64,000 nucleotides of DNA from Oxyruncus cristatus (lineage: Eukaryota; Chordata; Aves; Passeriformes; Cotingidae): assembly GCA_013399855.1 (NCBI GenBank), contig VXAY01001209.1:124239-188238 (forward strand), in the 5' to 3' direction. The notes beneath the pieces were generated by a model. It searched no databases, had not been told where the DNA came from, and saw only the letters and a list, made by a program, of their open reading frames with translations. This document shows, in pieces, positions 12,801 through 25,216 of this stretch. Every line of letters begins with the position of its first letter. Within the stretch, counting starts at the first letter, position 1. The position numbers were made by a program, and so were the translations under genes.

Positions 12801-15720
12801 GTCACGATGCAGCAGAGGTGATATAATGCATTGTCTATCAAAGCAGCATTTTTCCAGCTCCTACTGACACTCGCTTTGTTAAAGTAATTCTCTCCTATTG
12901 ACATTACTGCAACAGTGGCGATCACAAAAGCGCTAACACTTGCCGAAAAAAAATGTCACAAAGTCACCAGTAGACACAAAGCAAAAGCAATTCACAAAAC
13001 ATTAAATACTTCTACCCATCAAGAATCCAGACCCTTTTGACAAGGACCTTATTTGAAAAATACTTGGTGGCCATGAAAGCAATTATTGTCCTTTTCTTTG
13101 CCCTTTTTAACCTGGTCAATCTTTAAATAACATTGACTTGTAAGTATCAGAAAATGTCACTTTAACCATGGCCACAAAATATGCAGAACAACATTTTAAA
13201 AAATGGCAGCCCTTTTTTAAAATTGCACCTATACATGTACCAACATTGTTACATCTGTTTCAGAAGAAAATACAATTAGGAATCTCCATGGAAAACTGCC
13301 TTTAGTTGTATCCTCATAATTTATGTCTTTGATATAGATTTCAGCAACAAGAATGGTAGTATTGATGTTACCATCTACAGCAGGAACTAAACATGCAAGA
13401 CTTAAAGGTTATATTTTAAATTATAAGAGACTGTTGAAGACTCTTGTATGCCACAACCAGAAAATTCAGCATCAAACTGACCAACCCATCTAATTTCAGA
13501 TACTTCTGTGCAATTAAAGTGTACTGTCTCTAAATGGAAAAATAGAATCAGTCAATAATAGTCAAGTCTCTGATGGGTTTTGGAAAGGTACAGAGCTGCT
13601 GGTAGGACAAACCTGATAGCACTTGCTGACAAGTTACAGCAGATTGACAGAATAGTTTAGACAGACTATCAATTCAAAACTGTTAAGGTGAATACTCATT
13701 AGTAGAGCAGGTGAAAACAATTTAGGAGGCACTAGGATTTCAGTTAGAATCTGACCAGAAGTTTCCCAGGACATTTTTTTTCAAACTTCTTTTCAAAAAG
13801 GCAAATTGTAAAAATACAAGCTTCTTTAAAGGGAATGGAAAGCTTTAACAATTTCTTCATAGACCCTTTTTATTCTTTTAAAGAAAGTATCTTGTGAATT
13901 CTCCTTTCACAGTGAGAGAATGAAAGGGATAAAGCACTGGAGTGAATTGGGAACTTGAGAAAAGTGCACTGTTTCAGAAGTGAAAATAAAAGACAGTCCT
14001 TCCTGTCCCTCCTGGCCCAGGACCCTATGTATTCCTCCTACCTTCCCTGCTGTCAAAAGTGTAGTGAGGGCAACAACACACCAGCTTCAGTGTGTCGACT
14101 CCCTTACAGAAGAGAAAAGTGGGTAAGCAAGAAAACAAATAAAAAAACTGCAAGAGCACCAACTGCCTCAAGGAGGAAAGGGGAAAATTAGGCTATTGTT
14201 GTTGTTGTTATGAACTGTTCCTAAAGATACTTCAGAAATGTGCTTAAGGGTGTGGCATAAAACCTTATTAGGCAAGAAAATGAACGCCATAATCCTCTAA
14301 ACACTGCTTCTTAGGGACAAACATTTAAAACCAAAACACATTTTTTCCATATCTGCCTTTTACCTGGCCTAATATACCATTAGTTAATGAGAAATTAAAG
14401 ATCTATGCCTTTGGTTATTGCTGCTAATTAAAGAACTAAGTAGAATATTTTCATCTTTATCCATGACTTAAACAGTAGTTGAGCCTAAATAGGAATTATC
14501 TAAGGATTGCAGGGTTTGTCCCACTATGTTACCTATAATTACTCTTAACCCACATAAATAAGATAACAGTATCCCTGAAGTAAATGAGATGTCAGCCTTC
14601 AGCTTGTTTCAACAGCCTGTTCAACCCATTGAAGACACTGAAAATCTCCACTGACTTCAATGGACTTTGTATCAAACCCGTAAATCTTTAAACTACTTTG
14701 GATTAAAGTGGATTTTGGCAGTTGTCCAAACAGAAGAAGACGTAAGAGCAGAAGAGCGGTTCCTGGGAATTGTCAGATGACAGGGGTGTGTTTTCCTATA
14801 GCAACAGACTTTCTTTACAGTATAATTGTATCAAGCCTGGCATTCAATCAGGGGGAAGAAAAAAAAAAAATGTATTCCATTATAGGAATCTATTTGTTTT
14901 AACGTAACTATTGTGCCTATTTTAGTGCTTGGGCATTTATCATGGGGGGAGAGAAAAGCTTTATGGATAGCTAAATACACTCTTAATGCAGGTTAAAGTA
15001 TCTTCTCTTTAATTTTTTTAAGGTTTAACTTTAATGTATGGCATTATTACTTTGTAGAAGAGAAATTAAATGTAATGTAGTGAAATCTAATGGCACATGA
15101 TGTATCTAATCAAAGCTTAAGAGCAAGAATAATGCTTTATGGATGAAAGCTGCTACTCAGATGACAGCATTTTGTATTCTTTTAAATGGATAGATGTTAA
15201 GAAGATAATCACCATTTCATGACTGATATCTTAGTATTGTATTAACAGTCACACATATATGCAGGTCACAACTTCAGCATTTGCATTGCCCCCCTTCCCT
15301 TCCACCTGTACTGTTCTAAGGTCTGGAGAAAAAGTGAAAAAAAAAGCACCCTGTGATTTGCAAGGCTTGAAACTGGAAAGTTTCTTCCATTTATTTTTAT
15401 CATACAGACTAAATAATTATTTTTAACAGAGCAGCTTCTAGATGCTGTACGTTGCTTACCTCTCACTGACAACATGGAGACCCAGTGAATGTCAGCAGTG
15501 TCGGTGATTTCCCTGGAATGAGTCCCAGAGCACTGGATCGGATGCCATTTTCTAGGCCACCAAGGCCAACACCAGCTGCTAAGCCAGACAACTGAAGCCC
15601 AGGTATGGACCCAGGCCATGACTACTATTATAAATTTTTAATGTTCAATCATTAAAGGAGTTAGAGGGTTTTGATTTTGCTGGTGTGGGATTTTTTTTCC
15701 ACTCCCATTCTCCCCATCAG
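9832..15720. other. AT-rich non-coding DNA, no gene recognised
   Basis: No exon, RNA gene or clear mobile element is recognised between the two CR1 relics. The longest frames are below 80 codons and look random. The stretch around 14340-14480 is rich in homeodomain-type words such as TAATTA and could be conserved regulatory DNA, but nothing in one sequence proves it. A short GTT repeat lies at about 14198-14209. A decayed palindromic repeat relic sits at 14620-14680. Confidence 0.55.
14620..14680. repeat. possible relic of an ancient palindromic repeat
   Basis: The arms CCATTGAAG (14626-14634) and CTTCAATGG (14655-14663) are perfect reverse complements, 20 bases apart. They are followed by ACTTTGTATCAAACCC, which resembles the 'caatgggctttggatcaggccc' ending I recall from abundant turtle and crocodilian interspersed repeats. 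The copy is short and diverged, and a chance hairpin is the alternative. Confidence 0.4.
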
Positions 15721-15724
15721 AGAG

Positions 15725-15900
15725 ATGTTCCAGAACCTCATTTCTCAAATAGAAAAAACCTCCTTCTAATTTCCATTCTAATTAATTTATGGTTGGTTTA
15801 TATCCATTTATTCTTATGCTAGTGTTGCTCATTTTTTCTTTCTGGCTTTTATTTCCTAACATATAAAGACAGCAATGATATCTCCCCCCAGAGCTTTAGG
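15725..15900 (-). mobile_element. ancient CR1-like LINE fragment (reverse orientation)
   Basis: Read on the + strand, this gives the reversed words of an ancient amniote CR1-type LINE. It runs: a segment about failed repair-like CR1 text 'TTCCAGAACCTCATTTCTCA', then CCTTCTAATTTCCATTCTAA, then TTTATATCCATTTATTCTTA, and further on AGCAATGATATCTCCCCCCA. The order and spacing fit the reversed 3' half of such elements as I remember them. Divergence is high, the tail repeat is not visible, and no protein frame survives. A RepeatMasker search with an amniote library would decide it. Confidence 0.55.
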
Positions 15901-18900
15901 CATAAAAGGGTGATTGTGCAGTAAAGTCTAGAGCTGAGCAGAAGAAGATACATCCCCTGCTAAGTTGTTCATCTTTCCCTAGGGTAGTGGGGTACCAGCT
16001 TCAATTAACCAACTTACTTATATCCACAATACAAATTAGTCCTTGTCTAAAGACACTGCATTTTATATTGGCTATATTCCTTTAAAATTTACTAGCTTCA
16101 CTTCATCTAAGCTTCTTTTTACTTGGGAGCTTTGGGGGGCTTTAGGGGCAAAAAACAGACAGACTGTTATAAGAGAATATTAGTGTCCATATGATCAGAT
16201 AACAATTAAAGATGAAGCTAAAATATGGAAATGTCTCTCTATGAGAGAAGAAAACAATGGAGAAAATTTTCAGAAGAGAACTTAGGGTTTTTTTCTTTCA
16301 AGTGACAAAGAGTTTCACTTTTCTATTGGTCAGTTCAGCCGTGACTGAGGAGTTCATGCTTCAACAGCTACCCAGCCTGGCTAACCAAGTGAACAAGAAC
16401 CATTTCCATACTTACAGCTTTCACAGATTATTTCATACTTGCTGATATCTAGAAACAAAAGAGAAAGTGATACAGATCCAGTGAACACACCAAAATAACA
16501 ACAGAAGACAAATTCTCAGCTGCACCCCTCTTCAGCTGAGATTAAATGCAAAAGAAACAGTAACCAAATTCAGAGGAATCTGCTAAAAATAATCATAGAA
16601 AGATCTAAGGTCAGCATGTTAAGAAAAGCAGGAAACAAATTATGTTAAATCAAAGATGAATTCCTTGGAGCACACATTTTAAGGTATTATCTTTAAGTAG
16701 ACTAAAAAGTAAGTTTCTTATTCCACTCCATTAAAAGATCCTCCTACTGGGCTGCCATCCAATTGCAACTGATACCCCTTAAAGTTCAACACCTTGACCT
16801 TCCTGACACAAAACTCACTTCTTACTAATTCTGTCTTAAGAAACACACAGATGAAAGAGACCAGTCAAAAAAACAAGAAGGGGGAGGGAATTGTGCACTA
16901 GGCATCAAATGTCACTTTATTGAATCTGGGGAAAGAGTTTAAAGTTTCCACTTCTTTCCTCCTTTGCCTGCATTTGTAGCTGGAATAAGCAAAAACCTTC
17001 TTGAGCACTCGACTCTTGGGTGCTGACTGCCAACAGTGTCTGGAAAGGCAGTATTCAATCCACTTAGGTGAATTTCCCTAAAAACAAGCAAACAAAAAAA
17101 ACCCAGACAAAAGCTCCCAGAAACAAACAAAGAAGTCCTCCCATGGTCTTCCTCTCCTGCCCCCAACACAAAAAAAAAAAAGAAATCAACAAAAAATACC
17201 CCACCACCTATGAGGACTTTGTTCTACAATCCAGAGTTGTGCATGTATTTGTGGCTTTAAAAATACTGCTTAAAATCTCTCTGAACACTTCTGCAGATCA
17301 TTCAGGCCATTGAGAAATCTTCAGTAGTACTTAAAAGGGTTACAGAAAAACAAATTATATTTGTAGGAAACCAAGTAATTGAAAAAAACTGCAACTAAAC
17401 TAATAGACTGACATACTGGCAATGTCCCACATGCTCTTGCATCACAAAATTTTCCTCCTCACTCGTCCAGGTATTTTTAAAAATATGCAAGTCAAAGATT
17501 TTTATGCCCTCTAAGGGGCATCCTTCTTAATGCTACACTGACAAGTGGTTCCTGTCTGCACAACAGGAAACAGGCTCTTAATGATTTTAGAAGTACAGTC
17601 CCAATAACCAACTAGTTTCAAGCTATGATAAATAATTATATCATCTAAACATAAAGAAATTCCAACCAAGAAATGAAATTCAATAAGGAGAATTAACCTT
17701 TTAACCTCTCTCTATACATATATATTCACGTCTACAAACATATTTTCTTTCTTATTCTAGTCCCTCAGCTCTATTTCCAGTAGAAGCTGGATGAGACATA
17801 AAGTCACTTAAGTGGTAAGCAATTACATTTAGACATTAGTATTTCCCACGTGTGTATTTCAAAATGTTTAAGTGCTTAAATTACAAATTCAGAGGCATAC
17901 CTATGAAGGACACAAATACACTACCAGCTTTACTAACGGGCAAAGAGACACAGTAGACTGATTTATTCAATCCTTTATCAAGCCAAACTGTTGAGAAAGC
18001 CAATGGTATTTTGGTGTAATAAAGGTGAATACATAACTTGTCACATGATATTAAGCATGTCCAATATCACTTATGAAGTCAGTGACAGCAAATACCAGCA
18101 AATGAGCAGAAGTCTGGGTTTAACATTACTACCCTGACCAAGTTGAACTATACAGCTCTAAGTTCTTACATCACCTGGCAGGCCATTTATACTGAAGAAG
18201 GTGTGAATTATGATTATTTGACTCCTTAAGTTTTCTTCCTTACTGTGGAGCTGCTTTAATGACTTATATCTTGGGCACTACCACAAGATGGATGTTCTAC
18301 AGCATTTCCAGTGGGGAGTGAATCTAGTAGTGATTCTTAAATGACTGCAAGAAACACTATCAGTGTTTTAAAGTGTGAGGAAGAAAATACAGAACATGAT
18401 TCTTTAGAATTTTTTTCTCAGTTTTCCTATTAGGAAAGATAATTATTTTACTAAAAGGACATAAATTGGCAATACTGAAAGTAAAAGCTACAGAGACATC
18501 TTAGTACTGACACAGCATGTTAATAGAAAAAAAGCCCTTGTTTATATTAAAAATACACTTATGAAATATCAATGATTTTCTTTGCATATAGTTGTTACCC
18601 TTGTAAATATCCAAGTAATTGCAGAGACCATTTTCAAATAACATATTCCTTGAAATATTTATAGTAAAAAACTATAATTGTTGTTATTTGTATTGTGTTG
18701 ATTCATATGTGATTTACTCTCTACCATGAACTTAGCAATAACCATCTGTGGATTCATCTACTTTACAGGTACAATGTGTGCTGGAGATTGGGTGGAATCA
18801 GTTTCCATTGTAGGAACAGCAAGAGGGAGAGGGTGGAATGAGGAGGGACTAGGAAAAAAACCTCATACCTGAGACACTGCTGGTGGAGAGATCTTCCTTC

Positions 18901-19226
18901 AAAAATCCTAAATTCAATGCAACGCAGACTTCAGAAAGCCAGTTAAAGTGAACTTTGGACTCTCATCTAAATGAGATCCAAACAAGGACCCTCTTTCATT
19001 TAGGCTCAGTAAGGGTTGTTGGTATTTGCACTATGCACCTGAGCTGCTTTGCGGTGATAGCCCTACAAGAAAAATCTATCAAGTAAAACTAAGATGTTTT
19101 GTCTCCTAGAAACACGTAGTTTCTGCCAGCCCAAGACAAAGAAAGGAGCATGAAATGCAAATGTGATTTCCCTTGGGACTACATGTTGTCACGAAAGACA
19201 GAGGTTAGATTCTAGGATCTCATAAC

Positions 19227-19266
19227 TTCAGATCTGCTTAGATGGTTTCAGATCTCCTTAGATGAA
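19227..19266. repeat. 20-bp imperfect tandem duplication
   Basis: Two adjacent 20-bp units, both starting TTCAGATCT and containing CTTAGATG, differ at three positions. The unit occurs only twice, so this is a local duplication, not a satellite. Confidence 0.8.
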
Positions 19267-19369
19267 TTATATTTTAAGAACAGTATCTCCCATTTATTTA
19301 GTCAGCTAATTCAATTACCTCATATTCTCAAAACGATCAAAGGAAATCTTGGGGAGAAAAGCAGGAAAG

Positions 19370-19425
19370 CAAAAAACCAACCAACCAAACAAAAACCAAC
19401 CAAACAAAAAAGCCACAAAACACAA
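19370..19425. repeat. C/A-rich low-complexity tract (AACC/AAAC units)
   Basis: The + strand consists almost wholly of A and C, with repeated AACC and AAAC words. It is a low-complexity sequence without coding potential, comparable in style to the G/T-rich tract at 7810-7925 read from the other strand. Confidence 0.7.
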
Positions 19426-21304
19426 GCCCAGCTAACTATGAACCTGTTCGCCAAAAAAACAAAAACAGTAGCATTCTTAGGATCCTAACTCACATACAGC
19501 CAACAAGAATAATCACTTGCAAATACTAGAAGCAACAGCTTGGCTGCACTGGAGTCAACAAGGTTTCTGCTACTGATCTTAAGCTGCTGGGATTTCACCT
19601 CTTCTTTTGTGATCTCCTGGAATTAATGCCTGGTATCACCACACTGGTCTATTTAAGACAACGTTTCTGCATGCAGAAGAAACCCATAATTCCTGTTCAT
19701 TCATAACACCCACAATTCAGTTAGTGTAATGGATGCCACGGTTTAGCTAGGTTATCATCTGAAACAGGTTTAACATAGAGCCTATAATCAGCAGGATTCT
19801 TGGGAAAACAAATAGCCTTGAAGGGATAATCGCTATTTGGAAGTCAAGTTATGTAAAACATATTTCCCCCTGTGTTATTGCTTCAAGTTGTTTGATTGCA
19901 CCTAGTATGTGTAAAGAGTGGAAATTACGGAATCTTCACCCTGAGTGGTTTAGGCTCTGTTGTTGTAATAGCTACTTAAGTTTTAAAGGGTTTTCTTGCC
20001 TTTTTCTTTTGGTCTTTCTTCATGCAGGTAAAAGCTGATAGGAGCAAAGTAATGAGACGGGATAAAGAAATTTGCAGCCAAGGAAACTCTGCCAATTTTC
20101 TAAAACAGATGCCAATGCTTTTGGCACATTCTTGTAGTTGACTAAAAACTGAGTCCAAATTTATCATCAAAGAGCTAGCCAGGCATGCAGATTGCACACA
20201 TATCTCCCTCAAAGGAAAAGCTCGCAAAGTTAGAAAACTTCACAGTATCACTCTCTCTTAAAACACAGATCAAATAACCCTCCTTCCTTCCTCCCAGCAC
20301 AGACAACACTGTCTACTCCAGTATATACACAATTGTATTTCTTTTTACTCCTCTGTTATTATCCATGTATATTGTACACATAACAGACAATAAGATGCAC
20401 TAGAAGTAAATATAATAAATCCACACATGCCAGTGTGTAGCTACTATTTACCCCCAAATATTCCCATTACAGAAACTGAACTAGAAAATGGGAGCATCAA
20501 TAGACCAAATATCCCTGCTCTACTACAGACAAACTACTTCTTTCATGGTTTCATCCTATCAGGAAGAATGCCAAAGCCTGGATCCATGACTTTCTTCAAG
20601 CAAAACGTTTCCTCACATGTATTCTTCAAGCAATTACTAGAATTGCATAATGTAACTACAATACCACTACCCCTGGCTAGCCACGGTCTTCAAGGTACAT
20701 GTGCATTGTTGGACCAAACCCAATTTTCTGCATGCCTAAATTATGTTTATAAATAACATATTGCTGCCAGTGCTTGAAAAGAGGTTAGAGGATGGGAGTC
20801 ATGGACTTTTGGGTAAAGGGGAAACAGCCACAGTATTTTGCACTTCTCTTTCATTCTCCCTTCTGTTTTTCTTCATTCCCAGTATCAACCAGCAGCATGG
20901 AGAAAGCAAAAAAACCTTCACTTTCCAATCTGGACATGACAGACCTGCTGCATTCCTAAAGTAAGCTGACAAGGTGTTTTATTACAGGAAGAGTTGAAAA
21001 ACGGAAGCTTTTTCTTAGAAAAAAAGGATTTCCTTGTAGGCATAGGTATAGGAAATGAATGCTGTCTTAAGAGCTGTAATTTTTTGATTTCCTGAATTGA
21101 GAGTATGAATTGGCCTCAACCATGCTAGGATTACATTCTGAAGCTTTGTATTGTGTCATCATAATAGGTCTAATTTCCATAATATAATATGCGTAATCAT
21201 AGTATGATTAAATATATTAAAGGTACAATAGAATGTAGAATAACATTGCATTAGTATGCTCTTTTAACAAGTTACGTACACTGTTAAATGTATGCTAAAT
21301 ATAT

Positions 21305-21342
21305 GAGGCAGATCCTCAGCTGGGGCAGATCTTTGTAACTCA
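21305..21342. repeat. weak relic of an ancient palindromic repeat
   Basis: GGCAGATCCTCAGCTGGGGC followed by TTTGTAACTCAACC resembles the 'ccagatcctcagctggtgtaa' start of the palindromic repeat better seen at 24615-24699. Only one half is recognisable, so confidence is low. Confidence 0.3.
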
Positions 21343-22490
21343 ACCCCAAGCTAAGAAGCCAGCTATAATTATCTATGTTGAAAGAGACATGGCAAAACAA
21401 AGAAGGAGAATTTGGGGGAGGTTGTTTTAATTTTCCTTTACTATAACTATACCTTCTTAACAATAAGAGGACAAAGATATTTTGACAGTCTGATGTGTGT
21501 GAAAATTACACACAACTATATATGGAATACTGAGAGGGAACATGGTTGTGTACAGGTCATACCCGTAGCAACTTTCCAAGGTTCTGCTTGTTCTCTTACA
21601 CAGGAATTAATTTTATAGCCAAATAAAACATTATTCATTTTTTATTATAGTTATCACTTCAGGAAAGCAGAATGTTGCTGAAGTCATTTAAAGTCACTGA
21701 AGTCATTCTTTTTAAATTATGGAGATTACACTTTAAACAGATAAAAGAATCTAAACTAACTAGAGCAGGCAAATACATTTTGTCAGTTTTCCTCGAATGT
21801 TATTAACTCAGGAGGTGAAGGTCATGCTTCTTGTCCTTTAAAAAAAGAGCTTTCCTTTAAAATTGTATTTCTACAGTCTCTTTCCCTTCTGCAAGATCAC
21901 TTTTTAATTTCCCCTAATTTTCAGATAAATATACATGCATACACCCGAAAGTGACTTAACCCAAGACAGCTACTTTAATAAGCTACACATTCTCAATACC
22001 ACTTTTAATGCATCACACATGCAATAGTCTCTTAGGACTGAGTTCTGCCCTCTGCTATGCAGACAGCTTATTATTCAAAATATCCAATGAATCATTAATG
22101 ATACACACCCACAGAGGGAAGATCAGAATTAAGCCCTTAGTCAGTGTGTAATATTTGTTCTCAAACTTCATCTATCAGGAGCAATGTTACCTCACTTACC
22201 ATTGCCAAAAAACAAATTGGAAAAAACCCTAAAAATTTATAAGGTCTGTATGATTTCTCTCTGTGACCTCTACACCATATATTTGGGAGAGGTATTATAC
22301 TGAGTGCTCTCCTATTTCTGCTTGTGCATAGATCGAAGAGTTATATATACATACTCAATGCCCATCTTTGGGGAAAGGCCTATACTCTAAATAGTCTCTC
22401 TCAAACAGCCTTCTATCTGCTTGTAAAAGATTTGGGGAAAAGAAATTAAGACAAAGAAATGCCTTTCTGAAAGTACAACCCAGAAGGCAA

Positions 22491-22528
22491 TACTAGAATA
22501 TAACCACGACAGTAGTTATATTCTAGTA
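22491..22528. repeat. perfect 14-bp inverted repeat with 10-base loop
   Basis: TACTAGAATATAAC at 22491-22504 is the exact reverse complement of GTTATATTCTAGTA at 22515-22528. The loop is CACGACAGTA. The stem is too short for a typical vertebrate microRNA precursor, and no transcription unit is visible around it. It may be a small templated inversion-duplication or chance. Confidence 0.8.
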
Positions 22529-24614
22529 GTCAGTAGTGACTCAGAAAATGATCCATTTAGCTTTTTCTGATGTCTTGTCAGCCATCCACACTGCTCAGGT
22601 AGCACTTTTTTTGGTTTTGTTTACATGTATTATGACGAAGTATACAGCTTAGCTCTTTTGCCTACTTCTGTTTCATCACCAAACTTGAAGGGACTGGAAG
22701 AGGTGCCCTAGAAAGGAGACCCTCAGAACACATCCAGTTCCCAGATATCAGGACTCACAACAAGTCACAGTTTTCATTCTACAACTCCTGGAATTACTTT
22801 TCTGTCACATACACGTATTTATTTTTATGGAAAACAGAAAAAAAGTTTTAGCAATTTTGACAATTTAGCAATTTTGCTTTTGGAATTATAATATTTTCTT
22901 AGACTCTTCCAAAAATATTTTGTCACAGGTGGCCAGCTGGAAAAAAATTACGAAAATTCAACCTGGAGAAATTTAAAACACTTTCAATCTTTCCTAATTT
23001 TTTTCCCTGCACAGATACCTTTTTAACTTGCTAAGCACATATTATGGAACCCAAAGACCTTTCTCCATGTGCTCATAATCTCTTTAGGCCCAGACCTATC
23101 CGTCTCTCTGCATGCTGTATTTGGATTCTCTGCGTTAAAGTCTGGAAGTCTGGAGATGGTGCTCCTGTAATCCCTCCAAAGACTTCTCAGAAAAGGAAGC
23201 AGAAATAATGAAAGTGCTCCGTCACTGTATCATGCACCCACGAAGGCCAAGCTTTGAAATCCAAGATTTAAGAGGGCCTTCATCACCTGTGCCCAGAAGT
23301 ACAACCCCAGATGTATCTGATTTACCGCACATGCTGCATAGTTGATCAGCATTGGATCTGCACATTCAGATTGGATAGGTGTGCAATTAGAGTTCTCTGC
23401 ATATCATGCAGCACTTTGCCCATGCCCTTTTAATGGCTTAAGACAGTTTTGAGAGAAAGCATAAACTTTAGACCCACACATCCTGCACCTGAAGCTCCCC
23501 CCAAATTTTGATAACCTTCAAATCTGGATCCTGGCTGTGAAATATATACGAAATATATTTACATATGAAATTATATATATATATATTAGCACAGGTTGAG
23601 ACACACCCCTCTTTGAAGGTGAAGGCAAGCAGTTTTCAATAGTTACATCTTTCCTAATGCACACATTCATCTTAAAAGCTAAAGGAACATAAGCAGCAAG
23701 GATTTTGCAGTATTCCACAAGGCAGTATTCAAACAAGAAAAGGATGAAGAACACATTCTTTAATTAAAACACCCCCAAGCCTACTGTTGCCCTATAGTGG
23801 GGTGCTGGAAAAGGAGCTAGGAAAAAATTTTAAATGTATGTACATTGTTGGCATAGCCTCAGAAATTCTTTAGGAGGACAGTACATTTCATTACTACATC
23901 TACAACCAGGGATAAGCCCTTACTAGCAGAGATAAAGTAGTTAGAGAATAGCATGAATTGCATCAGTGCTGGGTACAATTCACATTTCAACCCAAGGCCA
24001 GCACACTGAAGAAGCACCTCACTTGCTCAGTTCCTATAGAAGACGGAATTGAGCTAAGAGGAAGAAGCCTGTGAGACCCACCACCTCACAGAAACAATTC
24101 TGTTAACAAAGAACTTGATGAACTGCTGGACAAATCCTAATCCGTTCTGTCTTTATGCACAGATACTAGACTGCTGACAGATTAACAGATTTTTTTTACA
24201 GCAAGATACTGTGGGCCTAAACACCTAACTGAGTCCTCCTGGTGAGCCCCTCCTGAGCTTACTCATCTGCTACCAAACATGAGACAGCTGACAGGTTTTT
24301 AAATGATGAACTCCTATGGGTCACATTACTTAATTATACAGTACATCCAGGGAAACGCACATGGGTCTTTTATGGTAAATGATATGACTGTCTTAAAAAC
24401 TCATTAATATGTCATTAACCAAGCAGACATTTACTAATTAAACAATTAGCCCCTCTCTTCTATTTCTTTGTTCCACTCAGAGATGCTCATTTACTCCGAT
24501 CCCCACTCAGGCTTTTTTTCCCTTTTAATTCCTTTTCCAGGAAAACTGTGTATCTATAAAACATTTTCTTTGCTTTTGTCTCAGTTTAGTCAAATGGGAA
24601 ACCAAAACAAAGTC

Positions 24615-24699
24615 TAGATTCCCAGCTGGTGAAAATCAACTTTATCTCATGGAAGTCAAAGGAGTTATGGTGATTTACCCCACCTGAGGATTTTGCTCC
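24615..24699. repeat. ancient palindromic interspersed repeat, decayed
   Basis: The left half carries CCCAGCTGGTGAAAATCA and the right half carries GTGATTTACCCCACCTGAGG, near reverse complements of each other. The centre CATGGAAGTCAAAGGAG matches the 'ttgaagtcaatggag' core of a palindromic amniote repeat I recall from turtle and crocodilian genomes. The whole element is about 85 bp and has no coding capacity, which suggests a miniature inverted-repeat DNA element. I cannot give a library name with certainty. Confidence 0.6.
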
Positions 24700-25200
24700 A
24701 GGCTTCACAAATACAAGCAATGTATTGATTTCAAATGCATGTCTACTGTCACAATATGCAGGCTTTGCCTGTCCAAACCAACACTGATTTTTACAAAACT
24801 TCCAGAAATTAATTCAACAACCACTCTGAGCTGCATAATTATTAAATACAAACAAAACCCCCAACGCCAATAAAGCAAGTATAAATATGCAAAGATCAAG
24901 GCCTGGAAGCAGATTATTCTGAATCACCATATGAAGTTAAACACCAAAGGAGTATGCTGTATTCCTACCTTTGAAATTCAAAGGATTTTTAATAATTTTA
25001 CTTGAGCTGTTTTCTGCTGATAAATGTAGCTTGATCGTGTTTGATGTGTTTTAACTGTGTTAAACTCTGATAGAACGAAGGATTATCAAATATCTCAAAC
25101 TGGAATATAGTGAGTTTCTTTTCGGAGAGAAATTCTCCACTTCTCCTTTATGATCAAAAAGTAAACAAAGTGTTATTTCTGCTCAAATGGCATTCATTTT

Positions 25201-25216
25201 TACTGTATATACAGTA
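25201..25216. repeat. perfect 16-bp palindrome
   Basis: TACTGTATATACAGTA equals its own reverse complement. It stands alone in AT-rich DNA. No function is implied. Confidence 0.75.

Noticed and set aside
20427..20756. 109-codon open frame on the + strand
   Set aside because: No domain or composition typical of a protein; it fits random open frames in non-coding DNA.
22491..22528. microRNA precursor
   Set aside because: The stem is only 14 bp and cannot be extended, well short of a normal precursor hairpin.
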